From NCBI RefSeq assembly GCF_016086655.4, contig NC_052144.2, positions 30,287,896-30,351,895 of the forward strand: a DNA stretch of 64,000 nucleotides, in the 5' to 3' direction. Each line of letters starts with the position of its first letter. Positions within the stretch are counted from its first letter, which is position 1. This document shows positions 1 to 11,794 of the stretch, in pieces. Under the pieces are notes generated by a model. It was not told where the DNA came from, searched no databases, and saw only the letters and a program-made list of their open reading frames with translations. A program made the translations under genes and the position numbers. This DNA comes from Lepeophtheirus salmonis. Taxonomy: Eukaryota > Arthropoda > Copepoda > Siphonostomatoida > Caligidae.

Positions 1-84
1 ACCTGACCTCCAAAGGTCTTGGCTGTGTCAGCAAATTTGTCTCAAGCACAAATCTGCGCGTATATTTGAACATAGTTTGGACAT
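1..84 (-). CDS. Possible internal exon, running off the left edge
   Basis: On the minus strand 28 codons are open, reading DVQTMFKYTRRF and later NLLTQPRPLEVR, with no stop before the window edge. Upstream of position 84 there is an acceptor-like sequence: a pyrimidine run (CCCTGTTTTTCTGTC) followed by AAAG. The stretch is visibly richer in G and C than the following 2 kb, which is what a host exon in this background would look like. I do not recognise the protein family. The plus strand is also open for about 43 codons in one frame, so the strand is uncertain, and the stretch could equally be the end of a repeat. Confidence 0.2.
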
Positions 85-2190
85 CTTTGATGACAGAAAA
101 ACAGGGCACTTCTTATCAATTTGTAAATAATACTTAAAGTTAAGAAATATATCGGGAAACCCTGTTGAAAATTTCATCACATTGTTAACAAAAATATTGT
201 TTTATAAGCTTTTTGTCAGTTATTATTTTATTTATTTATAATTTGCATACAAACATATAAATAAATACTTTTACAAATACCACTAAAAGAGTCTAATTCC
301 TAGATACTATATCACACAAAAAGTTTAAAAACATCTGGGTATTCAATTATGTACAATTTCCCACACTTCATTGATACAGTTAAGTCCCTTACAATATAGA
401 TTATTTCTAAGATATATTAAGCCGATTATGATCCAAGGACATCTTCTATCATAATGACAACAACAAATAGACCAGATAAAATAACAGGTGTACCTATATC
501 TAAATGCAAATGTTATAAAACGTTCCTACTATACATATGGTATATATACATTTGGATAATACAGTTTTTGCAAAACTATTTTCCTGTTCAACAAATGAAT
601 GAATGTTAAGATTAAATTACTTAATTTACCTTTATTTGATTAAAATTACGAAAAAAATAACGCATAAACGATTTTAAAAGTCATTCACATGAATATTTTG
701 AGATATATTGGCACAAAGTTTTTATATTTTATGCTAAGAAATGTATTTTTGATTTGTTCGTTTAATAAGAAAAAAATAGTGCCCTACCCCTAATTTACCC
801 TTAGTTCCTAAATATATATAACATAATGCATATATTGGATTTTTTTATACATATATCAGTACTATTAAGATTAATTTGGTTAGTTGTATCATTGTTCTTA
901 GTGAGTGATAAATTCTACCTAAGTTTCATATATGACCACAAATATAAAACTTAAACATGTATACTCTAAATTTCTTTGAAGATTGAATGTGATTTATAAC
1001 AAATAAAAAAGTTTCATTTATTCACATATTATATATGAATATAAATAAAAAAGTAACATACAATGATTTATTTTGGAGTATCTAAAGTCTAACCTGTATA
1101 TATAAGCAAATAAATTAAACTTGATTACATTTTATGCGTGATATTCTTTACTCAACATACTAATAAATGCCCAAAAAACTCATATTTATTTTGATATACA
1201 TCTTAAACTAACTCAGGAATATGAGATTATAAAAAATATTGACCTTAATGTACAGAACAGAGTGTTATTAGGCAGGGTCTCATAGTAGAGGTTACTTGTT
1301 CATTTGCATATTATTATTTGAACTGCTACTTCAACATTTTTTATACCTACGTATACGTATATGGAAGAGTTTTTATATACATAGGTATATATATGGTAAT
1401 TAATGCAATTTATCATGCTGGTAAAGTATATAAGTATATATAACCTATGATATGTTCTCGTATGTACCTTTATGAAAAATATAAAGAATGATAAATCAAT
1501 TTCTTCTTGGCTTGACATCAGTTCAAAAGGAGACGGCACGCTTTTAGTTTTTATCATTATTAAAGTCCTAGTTTACTTCTTTATATCTACATACATTAGG
1601 ATGGATATTATTTTCTTAAATTTTTCAAAATGTTAGTGCCTTATACTAAAAAGACAGTGGTTTCGTTTTTGACTTTGGTGTAAAATATTATAGAATGCCT
1701 TTCAAATAAATGCCTTCTAATGACAAATCGTATTTTATTGAGATTGTAAACAATATGTACAAACAAAGTTTCAGAGTCTTTTAACTATCCTAAAACAGTT
1801 TATGCTACTTCTGGAGACTGCTAAATCATTTTGCACCCATCGATTTTTACTAGTACAAACCTGTAATCAGTGATATCAGAATTGCTTCTTTTCTTGTATT
1901 GCAATGTAACTATATTTGTCAGAACAGACTCAAACCTCATTATTTTCTTGGCCAGAATCGTTTTGAAACATTGCTGTGATCATTTTTAATACCAACAGTC
2001 CGCGAAGGGAGGTGGAGCTGTTCCAGCTTACGACCGTCACCGTTCTATACTAGTGTGTATTTACCAGTATTTATTCAAATAAATTTAGAATGTCCATTAA
2101 AACTGTTGATTAATTTCAAAATAATTTTGGTGACAAGTAACCAAATTTCTATTGCTTAAAAGCAGGTGAGGGGTCATTTTTGATACTAAC
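85..2190. other. AT-rich stretch without a recognised gene
   Basis: Long runs of A and T, short microsatellite-like TATA and ATAA stretches, and no open frame with coding character on either strand. The minus-strand frame at 1300-1557 is rich in Y, I and F, as expected of AT-rich noncoding DNA. A slightly GC-richer patch lies around 2000-2040; I could not assign it. Confidence 0.6.
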
Positions 2191-2194
2191 AGTA

Positions 2195-2605
2195 CTAATA
2201 GGGATGTGCAATATCAGCAGTGACGCTAATTGGGAGCATTTGGGAATGTTGGAAAAAAGAAACCGGAAATCAACACGACAACTATGACAAATTGAATTAG
2301 ATGAGCTGAATTACGTTTCATTAGATCAGCTACAAACAGCTGTGGGGAGGAGAGGAAAAAAGGAAGGACAAAGGCAAGAATTACTACGATGTCGATCCTC
2401 TATTCTACTCTGAGTCCAATAAGGAGCTACAAATATAACTCTTCAACAAATCCTAAGGGTTACTCTCCGTCTTTTATGAGCACCCTCAAATGTTCAATCC
2501 AGTTTCATATAAATCAATAATATGTTGTATGTAGTTGAGAAGGAAGTTCACTCCTCGTCAATTAATTATTATTTTATTCATAAGGAGAGAAATTAACTCT
2601 TTTGT
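2195..2605 (+). repeat. Dispersed repeat R1, copy a
   Basis: First of five related stretches (others near 20540, 39535, 55790 and 56895). The shared order is: a GATCAGCTAC..CAGCTG segment, a GGGAGGAGAGG segment, the block AGGCAAGAATTACT (here 2372-2385), a GATGTCGATC segment, TTCTACTCTGAGTCCAA, then CAACAAATCCT and TTTTATGAGCA. The 3' part matches copy c as far as a GTTTGCCAACTA block. I see no reading frame conserved among copies and no inverted ends, so the class is unknown. Confidence 0.6.
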
Positions 2606-2844
2606 TTGCCAACTAAAAACACCCTGGCCCAGCTAAAAAATACACCTCACTTTCATCACTTAATATCACCGTGGTTATAGAGTGTTCGAAATATAATCGT
2701 GACCTTGACTTTATAAAAATTTGGATTACTTGAGGTAAATATTACAAAAAAAAAAACACAAACGAGATTGAGTTTGTTTTGCTCCTAGATACACCCTACC
2801 ACAGCGGAACTCAATCCGGTATCCGCCAGTAAAGGTTCATTTAT

Positions 2845-3640
2845 GAGTTTCTAACTTTTGTATTACAAAAATTATAATTACAATTCATATTAAAAATCCT
2901 TAATAGTTGCTTCTCCATTGATCTTTTCTTTTCCACAGACTCCATAGAAAGTTCAGTCATTTCTTGGATTGTATCAATATTTAAGACATTGGACACCATA
3001 GAGAGGTCGTTCTTCGAATCTTTTGTGGATTTCTTGATTCACTTATTTATTATGAGTTAATTAATTTATTTCTTTGGAAGTTCAACAACCTCGTCCAATA
3101 AACCAACTTCTTCTTTTTGACTTCCTTTACACCTTCGACCTTTTTCCTCTCCAGTTTTTGCTTGGAATTTTTTTGTCTCGTCCTGATTACATCTACTAAA
3201 CTCAGTATTATCATGGAGTGTAACTTTTGTCTCTTTCGGTACTTTGCTCTCTTTTCCTTTTCACATGACTGTTGCGTCCGCCCTCAGTTACAGAGTCTTC
3301 ACCGACCTTGATTTTTTCATGATGAATAGTGTTTGTCGCTAAGGCTATCTCTGTGTTGTTGCTCACAACATTTTCTTCATATGTACTACATTGAGTACCG
3401 TAACTAATATCAATTCCTTTTTCTACATTATTTTTGTCTTCAGTATTTTCATAGATTATTTCTTCATTGGTGATATTTTCCGTAAATGGACTATTTTCAT
3501 TAGTTTCAAGTGTTTTTAAAATCCATCTCGGGTAATCTTGGTAACCTTTCAGCAGTTGATTACATTTAGTCTTTCCATGTCCAAAATTAAAGCAAATTGA
3601 ACATTGCCTAATGGCATTTGCAAATTCCATGTGAAAGATT
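2845..3640 (-). pseudogene. Non-LTR retrotransposon ORF1 (Gag-like) relic with CCHC zinc knuckle
   Basis: From 3630 downward the minus strand reads 139 codons containing CSICFNFGHGKTKC, a perfect C-X2-C-X4-H-X4-C zinc knuckle (3562-3603). The residues around it (FxFGHGKTKC after an AIRQC lead-in) are the style seen in ORF1 of Jockey/CR1-type retrotransposons, where the knuckle binds the RNA template. The downstream protein is hydrophilic and rich in E, K, N and T. The frame ends at 3211, but a shifted frame continues to about 3066 and another to about 2845, so at least two frameshifts are likely. No RT-coding ORF2 follows in readable form. The 5' side stops near 3640, next to a mariner fragment on the other strand, so the element is truncated. 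Retroviral Gag is an alternative, but no LTR or protease is seen. Confidence 0.5.
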
Positions 3641-3739
3641 CTGTCGTTTATAGAATGAATATTGGAAGGTTTTTAAGTGAGCCCTTAACTGACACGTTTA
3701 ATGAAGAGCTCAGTTGTTTTTGGAGATGGGGAAATTGTT

Positions 3740-3990
3740 TTGAAATTGGGAACTTGCAACGACATCGGCAACTGCTTTCACCTGCAACCTCAGGTCATCT
3801 TCCAACCCAGACTGGCCCCCCTCTACTATGTCATTTGGGGGTAGTCGAGAAGAGAGCCTGTGTTATCGCTCACCGAAATTTGAGTGACCCCAAGGCCTTT
3901 GTCGAGTGGCAGTAGGTAGCCATGTGTCCTTTAGATCCAGTTTGGAGACCATCGTAAAAGCCAAAGGAAATCATTTTGAAGAATTGAAAA
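3740..3990 (+). pseudogene. Mariner-family transposase C-terminal fragment
   Basis: The plus strand reads PLLCHLGVVEKRACVIAHRN and then LSDPKAFVEWQ. This resembles the segment after the third catalytic aspartate of mariner transposases (usual pattern: SPDLNPLDYxxWGVVE, then HPN, then a short helix). Here the PLDYYVWG block survives only as a broken PLYYVIWG in a shifted frame, so the catalytic aspartate is lost. A stop follows at 3915, with more faint similarity (VAMCPLDPVWRP) beyond it. The first two catalytic aspartates and the N-terminus are missing. It abuts the zinc-knuckle relic on the opposite strand, which suggests one insertion broke the other. Confidence 0.5.
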
Positions 3991-4284
3991 AAACATCAAA
4001 AAATAAGTATGAGATAAAGTCTCAATGTTGTCCTCTTTAGCACTTTTGCAAAAGTTGACTCTATTTGTTCGTATTCAAAACGTGAACCATTTTACTTCAT
4101 ACATGTATTATTAAGGGGGTTAACACAACGACAAGAATAGCTAAAATTCAACGATATTTTTCATTTGTTGCAAGAATATTTAAACTTCCCACTTAAGATT
4201 TTACTTAGATTTGTCATTTTTTGAACACCCTTTATACTAAATCGAAGATGTTTACTTTTATTTAAAGTTATCATGCATAAATTT

Positions 4285-4440
4285 TGAACCGTCATTGCCA
4301 AGAAAGCTGCAGAGACCGTTGGAATGTATATTCAGACTGCCCACAACATCAATAAGTCAATTACCTCTGCATACAGCCAAGAAGAACCAAAACAATATAG
4401 TTGACTTTTGGCCTGCCTCCGAGTGGTCTTCCTCCAATTT
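4285..4440 (+). pseudogene. Short Tc1/mariner derivative, copy T1
   Basis: The translation contains AAETVGMYIQTAHNINKSIT, the recognition helix of a Tc1/mariner helix-turn-helix (pattern xxVGxSxRTVYNIKKS). This is followed directly by TAKKNQ..VDFWPASEW, the C-terminal DFW motif. In an intact transposase these lie about 200 residues apart, so the middle is deleted. Copies T2, T3 and T4 show the same arrangement. At about 4440 the similarity ends where the GACC-motif repeat begins, so that repeat may have inserted into this element. Confidence 0.5.
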
Positions 4441-4752
4441 TTCGGTCCAAACCGCAGCCTCAGACCGTGGACCAATTTTTTTGGTTTCACAATATGGGGT
4501 GATTTTTTTTCTTCGTAATTTATGGACCGATTTTGAAAATGATGTCCTGTTATATACAATTTATCTGCAAAATCTGTCTTGACCAATTTTTTTGGGACCA
4601 AACTAGACAGAACTTTTCCTTCGGACCGATCTAGACCAATTTTTTTCTTTGAGACCAGGCAAGACCGGGCTTTTTTGTTAGACCGAACTAATTAAAATAT
4701 AGCGGTATCAGACCGGTATAGGATTTTTGGACCGAAATCCAACACTACTACA
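4441..4752 (+). repeat. GACC-motif dispersed repeat, copy G1
   Basis: About 310 bp packed with degenerate units of the form GACC(A/G)ATTTTT, with more than ten GACC trinucleotide-plus-C cores, including GATCTAGACC and GACCGGTAT. It is colinear over most of its length with the reverse complement of 29830-30310 (copy G2), which shows an interspersed element and not a local satellite. The 3' end reads GGACCGAAATCCAACACTAC; a similar end stands at 31930-31977. It lacks the tRNA-like head seen in G2, as expected for a 5'-truncated retroposon. Confidence 0.55.
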
Positions 4753-5885
4753 TACATATAATACATAAATGAAGTCCTCGACAACTTTAAATATATCTAT
4801 GATGATGCATTTCATAAGGATTTGGAAGAGGATATTTTTTTGCAAAGTAAATTCCGATATTGGTTATTTATTAATTTCATCCTTACCAAAAGTATAATAA
4901 TAATAATTATTTTTCTAAGATATTAAAAATTGTAAGTATATATATGTTTTGTAAACAAAATAATATGATAGAGGTATAAATATTTCCCGAAAGTAAATAT
5001 TAAAAAAAATTAATACTTATGAGATAAATGCTCATTCATAGCTTATATAATATTATGTACATTTTTTGCAAAAAGTAATTGCTGTCCTGTATACTGTGAC
5101 TACATAGAAACAGCATGATGTCTATACTTAGACATCTATGAACTCGCTTCACACACATACATACAAATATATCTTTACCAGCACTCCTGGTTATTTCTTC
5201 ATTCATTTGTGTCACGTATTTGAACGAGACTTTGTAAAGATATTTGTAGTATTTTTTATTTTTTTTACTTATCGGTTCCTTTTTTTTTACGTTATGATTT
5301 ATTGCTTACAAAGAAATACTGGGAGTACATATGTTGTTGTTCATAGTATCTAAAGGATAAGTTCTTCTAACAATCGATTAGTTCTTAAGTTTTCCTAATT
5401 ACAGTACCGTTTTATCAATTCTTCCATAATCATGATTCTTCATATAACAAGGAGTTTGGGTCTTAGGGCTAATTTAAAAAACTGACTTTGATGTTTAGAT
5501 TTAACAAATAATTTGTTTTGAAGTTCCAGAGAAATATTGTTCTGGGTGAATTTTTTAGAGCAGGAGTTTTCAAATCAGTGGTAAATCTTCCCATCAGGGT
5601 CAGTATGAGCGTGGGCAGGATCTAAGAGTATATAAGTTCGGAAGCTCTTTTCTTATTTAATAAAATTAAATTGCTTTTCAAAGTTTGTTATAATCAATTG
5701 CGAAGTATTTCACAAATGCCCCCAATAGCCATTAAAACTGGCCCTGCTTCCCAGGAGGGCATGTGGTAAACTTTATGGAGTTTAAAAACCTCTTATTTAC
5801 CATTTTTTTGTGATTTTCATTTCCAATTTTGTTGTAATCAAATGAAACATAAAAGAACAACTTTAGTTGTTATCCCAAATATCTA
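4753..5885. other. Unassigned AT-rich stretch
   Basis: No supported gene. A hydrophobic plus-strand frame at 5138-5353 consists mainly of F, Y, I and V and looks like noncoding T-rich sequence. Around 5560-5770 there is a GC-richer patch (GAGCAGGAGTTTTCAAA, CCCTGCTTCCCAGGAGGGC) that may be part of a DNA-transposon end, but no partner end was found. Confidence 0.45.
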
Positions 5886-5889
5886 AGTA

Positions 5890-6450
5890 TAAAACAAAAC
5901 TGCGCAACAAGAAAAAGACATCGCGTGTGGCATCTCCACCATCCCTGTGTCTGTACCAAGAAGGCAATAGATACCCGTGGCGCCTCCATCTTGATTTCTT
6001 ACAACATTAACGCATCTATTATGTACGGGAACAGAGTTGAAAGGCCAATACATCCAAGAAGAATCAAAACTTTTGCAGCTACAATATGTGTGATTTCTGG
6101 CATGCCTCAAATTGTCCCTCCTCCAGCCCTTATCTTAACTCCCTGGACTTTGCAGTTTGGACTGTATTGGAGAAGAAGGTCTACCGCTCCTCTCATTCAA
6201 ATTTAGATTCGCCCCGAGCAGCAATCATAACAGCGTAGTAGACCATAGGCACAACCTTCATCAAAGATAATAAAGCGTGTCGAGGCTGTTTTTTTGCTTA
6301 TATAGGCTAACATATTGAATACAAAATATAGGTAAATATTATATTAAAACATATCATTAATTGACTTTGATTTTTTTTGTTGACTCCATTAAAATCAAGT
6401 TTTTCCTAATTGAGTCATACCGTTGGAAGTTTTGGATATTACTATCTCTG
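5890..6450 (+). pseudogene. Short Tc1/mariner derivative, copy T2
   Basis: The N-terminal half survives as broken helix-turn-helix sequence (ISTIPVSVPRRQ, and GASILISYNINASI in another frame). It leads into CDFWHASNCPSSSPYLNSLD and FAVWTVLEKKVYRSSHSNLD, the third-aspartate block of a mariner transposase (SPxLNxLDFAVW). The D in LNSLD is present, but SPDL has become SPYL. The stretch between the DNA-binding and DFW parts is short, as in copies T1, T3 and T4. The 3' flank (TTTTTCCTAATTGAGTCATACC, 6405-6425) matches the 3' flank of T4 at about 38370-38390, which supports a common element end. Several stops and frameshifts make it nonfunctional. Confidence 0.55.
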
Positions 6451-6454
6451 TATG

Positions 6455-7610
6455 TAATATTATATATATTGGATCTCAGATAGACGAGATTTATTGATGA
6501 TGACGTCTGACTGTCGATATCTATGATGACGTCAAGCAGCAAAGATTTTTCTTGGAGATATATTTAGTCTTTGACTCGTCTTTAGGATTTCGGATCGGGC
6601 AGGAAGTCAGAATATTGGAACCGTTACACTTTTGAGTTCTACATTTTCATATTGTACATATTGATGAATAAATAATTAATTATAATTTCCCACATATTTC
6701 CATGTCTTTCCAAATGTTTTAAAGCTAAAAAAATAACGTTATACACACACAAACAAAAATAGATGGAGGATTCAAAACAAAGAAAGAAAAATAAGGTAGC
6801 GTTATGAGAATGGAAAATACTCAAAATAAAAAATAATAAAATACGTTTGCATAGAATTTCCATCTGTGGAGTTTACTAACCAACAACAGATGTAAATTGT
6901 AAATTTGTTGAATGTTTTTGAAGGGAGAGGGGCGGTACGGGGTTTGTGAATTTACCAACCCCCACAGCCCAGACCCAGTACTATGTATGAACATGAAAAA
7001 TTATCAAATTATGTAAATGTATTAAAACTATGAAGAAAAACGAACAGTGTACACTCATATTCGAAAATAACTTTCAATGGAGGAGGAAAGTGAATTACAA
7101 TGTTATGTAAAAAAAATATATAATGGATGTGAATAATCAATTAAGAAATAGGGAAAATGAGTAAAAAAAAGTACGTTAAAAATAGAATTATATAACATAA
7201 TATGTAGATATATTCGAATGTATACATATATTTACATATATATATATATTTAACCAGTTATCGAATCGACAATTATGTTGTTAAAATATATCCATATCTT
7301 ATTCCCATAGAAAACTTCGTATCAATTCAAGAAGTGTAGTATTTTTTTAAAAAGAAAGTTATAACCTTTCTCAATGATATGCCTACATTCATTCATATAC
7401 TATATGAATATAACTTCTTAGTTTTATTTCCTTTTATTCTCTATTTTTTTTTTTTTTTTTTTTTTTTTTTGAGGAAGAGTCTATTTTATGTTATATTTTA
7501 AAAGGTTATATTCTCCGTTATGAAGTGTGATACTTCCCTCGTATACGTACAAAGTGAGCAAGTTATTTCAATGTCAACAATTTGGTTCACTCTCTTGTGT
7601 TAAATAAGGA
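6455..7610. other. Unassigned stretch with a long T tract
   Basis: AT-rich, with no frame of coding character. It contains a run of 27 T at 7444-7470, a minus-strand hydrophobic frame at 6639-6863 without recognisable motifs, and TA-rich sequence around 7200-7260. Confidence 0.5.
7444..7470. repeat. Run of 27 T
   Basis: Uninterrupted T tract; on the minus strand it would be a poly(A) run. No coding sequence or polyadenylation signal is seen on the minus strand at the proper place, so a retrocopy cannot be claimed. Confidence 0.7.
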
Positions 7611-7611
7611 C

Positions 7612-8075
7612 ACTTAAGGAGGCAAAGTTCCCAGCTCACGTCATGGTATTTGGGGTGGTTAACTCCGAAGGCCAAATCATTCCTACCATGTGTTAGTCCC
7701 AAGGCCTCGGGGTTAACACTGAGGTCTACCTGGACGTGCTAGTAGATCAAAGTGAAGCCCTGGATCATCGACATGGTTCTCAATAGAAGGCCGTACATGT
7801 AGAAACAGGAATCTATTTAACATCTATTTAAAAGTATCAAATGTCTCCAAGACAATTTGAACAACTTCAATACACCAGATCTGAATCAGATAGATTTTTG
7901 TATTGGGGGTTGCGATAAAGAAACAAGAAACTAGCCGAATCCCCTGCAACACCAAAGATGAACTTTTCATCGGATAAAGAAGGAATTCCTGGATTTGCTA
8001 ATGGACCACGTGGCAGAGGTCTACTTGCACTTTTGGCCTCGAATAGAAACTCTAATTGCGGTTGGTTTTATTATA
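7612..8075 (+). pseudogene. Mariner transposase relic, second and third aspartate region
   Basis: Successive frames read KFPAHVMVFGVVNSEGQIIP, LGVNTEVYLDVL, NTPDLNQIDF and a C-terminal tail beginning MDHVAEVYLHF. This is the order of a mariner catalytic core: the strand after the first aspartate (PAxxMVFGVV), the segment leading to the second, the SPDLNPIDF motif of the third, and the C-terminal helix. It is interrupted by several stops and frame changes and by loss of sequence around the second aspartate. No N-terminal DNA-binding domain is seen upstream. It is a different lineage from copies T1-T4, judged from the PAHVMVFGVV and PCNT-type spacing. Confidence 0.65.
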
Positions 8076-8079
8076 TAAA

Positions 8080-11000
8080 ATAAATGGGAATCCGTCTGGT
8101 ATTCAGAATCTGGTTTTATGTTTTTAATCGGATAACTGGTTGGATAGAAAATTGTATTTGAAAAAAAAAAATCATTTTTGTAGCATAGATAGCTTGCTCA
8201 TCCTGTATGTTTATCCTTTGTAGAATTAATAACTTCCACACAAAAGATTATACAAGCTGCAAGTCATATCTTTTAAAATACCTTTTTAAATTCAAAATCA
8301 GTCATTTCCATTACCAGATATCATTGTGGTATGAACGTTGATTACTTACACTAGTTTCCTAACACAACAAATAATACAACTCTCTGAATTTTAATATTCT
8401 TTGTCACACATATTAGATCAGTCAAAAATCATAAATCCAAAACAGAAAACATACAATGTCCAAATAATAATCATAAAAATACAAATAAGTCAATTTATGA
8501 ATCTGAAATATAATGAGTTTAATTACAATAATGAAGGAGAACAAGAAAAAAGAAACACCGGTAGAAATCTAATCCGATCAAAAAGTAAGACATTATAATT
8601 TACAATTTGGAGATTCGCCACTCAATTTTACACCTATCCTTACACCGTGATGACGTTGCAATGAACCAATCCGAGGGACTCAATCGTACATGAAAGTTTT
8701 TCCAGACTTATTCCTCAACCATCCTAAGGATCGAGGTAATTTTTATACATTAATAAAAATAAATAAAAAGAGGTCTTCAATTCTTTGGGGCAAAAATAAC
8801 AAATTCTAGTTTGAAATTTAATATTCTTTAATATATTTCTTATTTGTAAATTCAAAATTGTATTTGGGGTGCAATGAAAACTATGATGAAGGAATATTCT
8901 TTGAAGTTTATTTATTATGCGCCCCATATTTACAGACTCTTATACTACCTGGCAGATGTTATATTTTTTTGTTGGCTCATGCCCCATTGATGCAATCATT
9001 TCATTTTATCATTTCAAATGACTTATTTACGAATAAGTCATTCCAGATATTTGAACTTTATAATTTGCCACATAATGCATGTTAATTAGTATGTAGTTGT
9101 CATCAATTTAGTTAAAATAACACTCTCAATACATTGACTATCTCAAGAATATATAATTATTGTAAAATGGTTATCAAAAGTAAGGGATATTGGAGTCAAT
9201 TGGATCTCTTCATTATTTGGCATATTATTCAGCAGGGTGTCATCATTTGGCAGGCTTAGCTCCACAAATTATGAACGCCCTTGTATTGTAATTTTTATAA
9301 ATATTTTTATTTTATATATATACTAGGAAAGTGATCCCGCATTTTACGGCTGAATAGAGGAGAATAGAAACAAAGAATGAAGGTAGAAGAAAAGAGAGAG
9401 AGAAAGGGATCTAGAAAGTTACAAAGGGAGAAGGGAAGAGTGAATAGACTTAGAGAAAGAAAGAGATATAGAAAGAGAATTGGAAAAGCATGTTTTAATT
9501 CGGTTAAAAACAAATTTTTAAGGAGGCCAAAAAAATATCATAGGCACATGCTTGGTTATTTTATGCGTCTACTTACAAAATTTCAAACTGATCTTTAGGA
9601 TCATTTATGATTCCATGGGTGATAAAAAAGCAGACTTATAAATTTATGATAAAAACGGGGGGACTTTTAGGCCCCTAAAGTCTCCATAAAAACGGGCTAG
9701 CGACGCCATTGTTATTTTGTGATTGGAGTTTATTTGTTGAAAATTGAAATCAATATTTGGGAAACTCTTGGGATCAATTCTATTAAATAATTAATGATAC
9801 TTAAACTATATAATTTCAATTAAAATGTTGGAAATTTTTGATCTAATACGGCAAATCGATCGAGAAAGTTCTTAAAAAATTATCTAATACTTGACAAAAT
9901 TACTTTTAGCTTTTCAAATCAGAAAATATGTCATTGCTCAGAATGTAGTGCACTCATAAGTACTCATTTGGTTACTCCAATAGTAAAGATTATGATACCT
10001 ACAAATGCTGGAAAGGATGTTAGAAAAGTGAAGAAGCCAAAATGTGACGAAAAGAGATCCCCAATTCTTATTGTTGAGGTAAAACGATCAATTCAGTCAA
10101 ATATTGTAATCTTATCAGTACCCGTTTAAATATCCAACACAATTACTTTGATACAAATTGAAAATTGAAAACCTTTATTGCATCCTGTAAAAAAGAAAAC
10201 AAAAGTCAGTGGGATTAGCCAATTTTTCTATAATATGAAAGTATTATTCAATAACTCTTTGGAAATATTTAACAGCTAAACAAGAATTAATGTGAATTTT
10301 TTAACCAATCAACGCTCAGAATACTACTAATAAGAGGGAAACTAAGCAGAAAAAGTAACAACATGACAACAAAACAGGATCTACGTTACTATTATGCTAG
10401 TGAGGTACAATTTGGTGTAGCAAAATGGAAACATCAGATTGATTACTTTTATTATTATAGCTGATATTTTTATTCCTCTTCTTAATTTATAGAATTATAG
10501 GCCTAACTTTTCTGATTTATAAAAATCAGAGTGTCAAAGTTATGAGGGAATCAGTAGCAAAGATTATCATTTATATATCATAATTTAAAAAAATGATTAA
10601 AGTACAAACCTACAAACAAACATTTCTGGGTATAAGAAAGGTGTGTCTTTTTAAAAAGTCATAAGAGACATTCCCTCCCTAGTCCCCACCACAACATTAT
10701 CCAGGTTTCTTTCTACTCTTATTTATGTAATATATATAACATTGACAAAAAAAAATCAATGAAAAAAAATAAAAAGAAGTCCTTTGTCTCCCTTAATGAA
10801 TAAGATCATTAAGGGAACAACTCCTACAGAGAGTTTCTTTACCTTCTTTAAAGCTTGATAATTAATAATATATATATATATAGGTATACATTTTGATAAT
10901 ATAATAGCATTACATGAAGAAACAAAAAAAAATATATTATACGTATTTTTCTATGTCTAGTATAATAATATGTATCAAAAATAAGAAAGCATTAAATCAT

Positions 11001-11615
11001 ATTCTTCTGTGCAATTTAATTATATATTTTTTTTTGTGAAAACATATCTGAAATTAATAATTAATTTGTAAATTTCTAAAACAAATGCTTCTTCTTTGCT
11101 GTTTTGTAATTTCTATATTAATTAAAACTTACAATTTTGTTTTCTTTGTCAAAACAAATGGGGAAATATATCATTTTTTCTGTTTTATCTGAAGAATAAT
11201 TGTTTAAAAAAAAAGAAAAAAGTATTGCTACAAAAATACTTAATTATTCACAAGTGTATCCTCATAAATAAAGTCATATGCATTTTTGTGACAATTTTAG
11301 TTTTTGTATACACTTGTCCCATTAAACTTGCATACAGTTTGACCTGCCACTATGATACAAAAAAGAATCCGAAAAATGCAGTGGTCGCCCTGACACTTTT
11401 AAGAATGTTTGTGAAGAGAGAATCTTGGCTCTGACGGACTATGAGAGGAAAGCAATAAACGCAAATCCCACTCTTTATCTGGTAAGGACATATAAAGGAA
11501 TTACTCTGATATTGATTCTCTGTGTCCAGCAAGGGATTATATTTATAACTAGTGTTGATATTCGGACCAAAGACAAATTTTTCCACTGTTTGGTTTTATG
11601 CGATTTTCACTAGAT
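8080..11615. other. Unassigned AT-rich stretch
   Basis: No gene supported. A strongly basic frame at 9377-9598 comes from a purine-rich GAAAGAGA tract. A GC-richer palindromic patch is at 9655-9690 (GGGACTTTTAGGCCCCTAAAGTCTCC-like, arms imperfect). Around 11395-11600 one plus frame is open (EERILALTDYERKAINANP), but I could not place it in a family. TA microsatellites occur at about 10865. Confidence 0.45.
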
Positions 11616-11619
11616 CGAT

Positions 11620-11790
11620 TTGGATTTCAAAATTTAATTTCCGATATCTAATTTTTGAAAAAAAATAACCCCTGTTTTCCTGTGAAATTTTTTCATCCTG
11701 AGGAAAAATAATTATAGAAAAGCAAAAATTACTAATTTTTGGGGGAGGGCCTACAGCCCCTCCAGCTTACCCCCTGCGTACGTCCCTGAA
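11620..11790 (-). repeat. Dispersed repeat R4, copy a
   Basis: On the minus strand this begins GGGACGTACGCAGGGGG, continues GCTGGAGGGGCTGTAGGCCC, then runs into AT-rich sequence. The plus strand at 40665-40850 has the same order (GTAGGGGGGCTGGAGGGG, GTAGCCATCCCC, then CAAAAATT..ATC..CGGA). Boundaries are approximate and the class is unknown; the G-run start looks like one end of a DNA element. Confidence 0.45.
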
Positions 11791-11794
11791 TTAT

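Noticed and set aside
5560..5770. hAT-like transposon end (CAGGAGTTTTCAAA and GTGGTAAATC)
   Set aside because: Similarity is to a very loose consensus; no inverted partner and no 8-bp duplication found.
9377..9598. Basic, K/R-rich 73-codon frame resembling a nuclear or ribosomal-type protein
   Set aside because: It comes from a purine-rich GAAAGAGA tract; any frame through such a tract encodes K, R and E. No motif or start context supports a gene.
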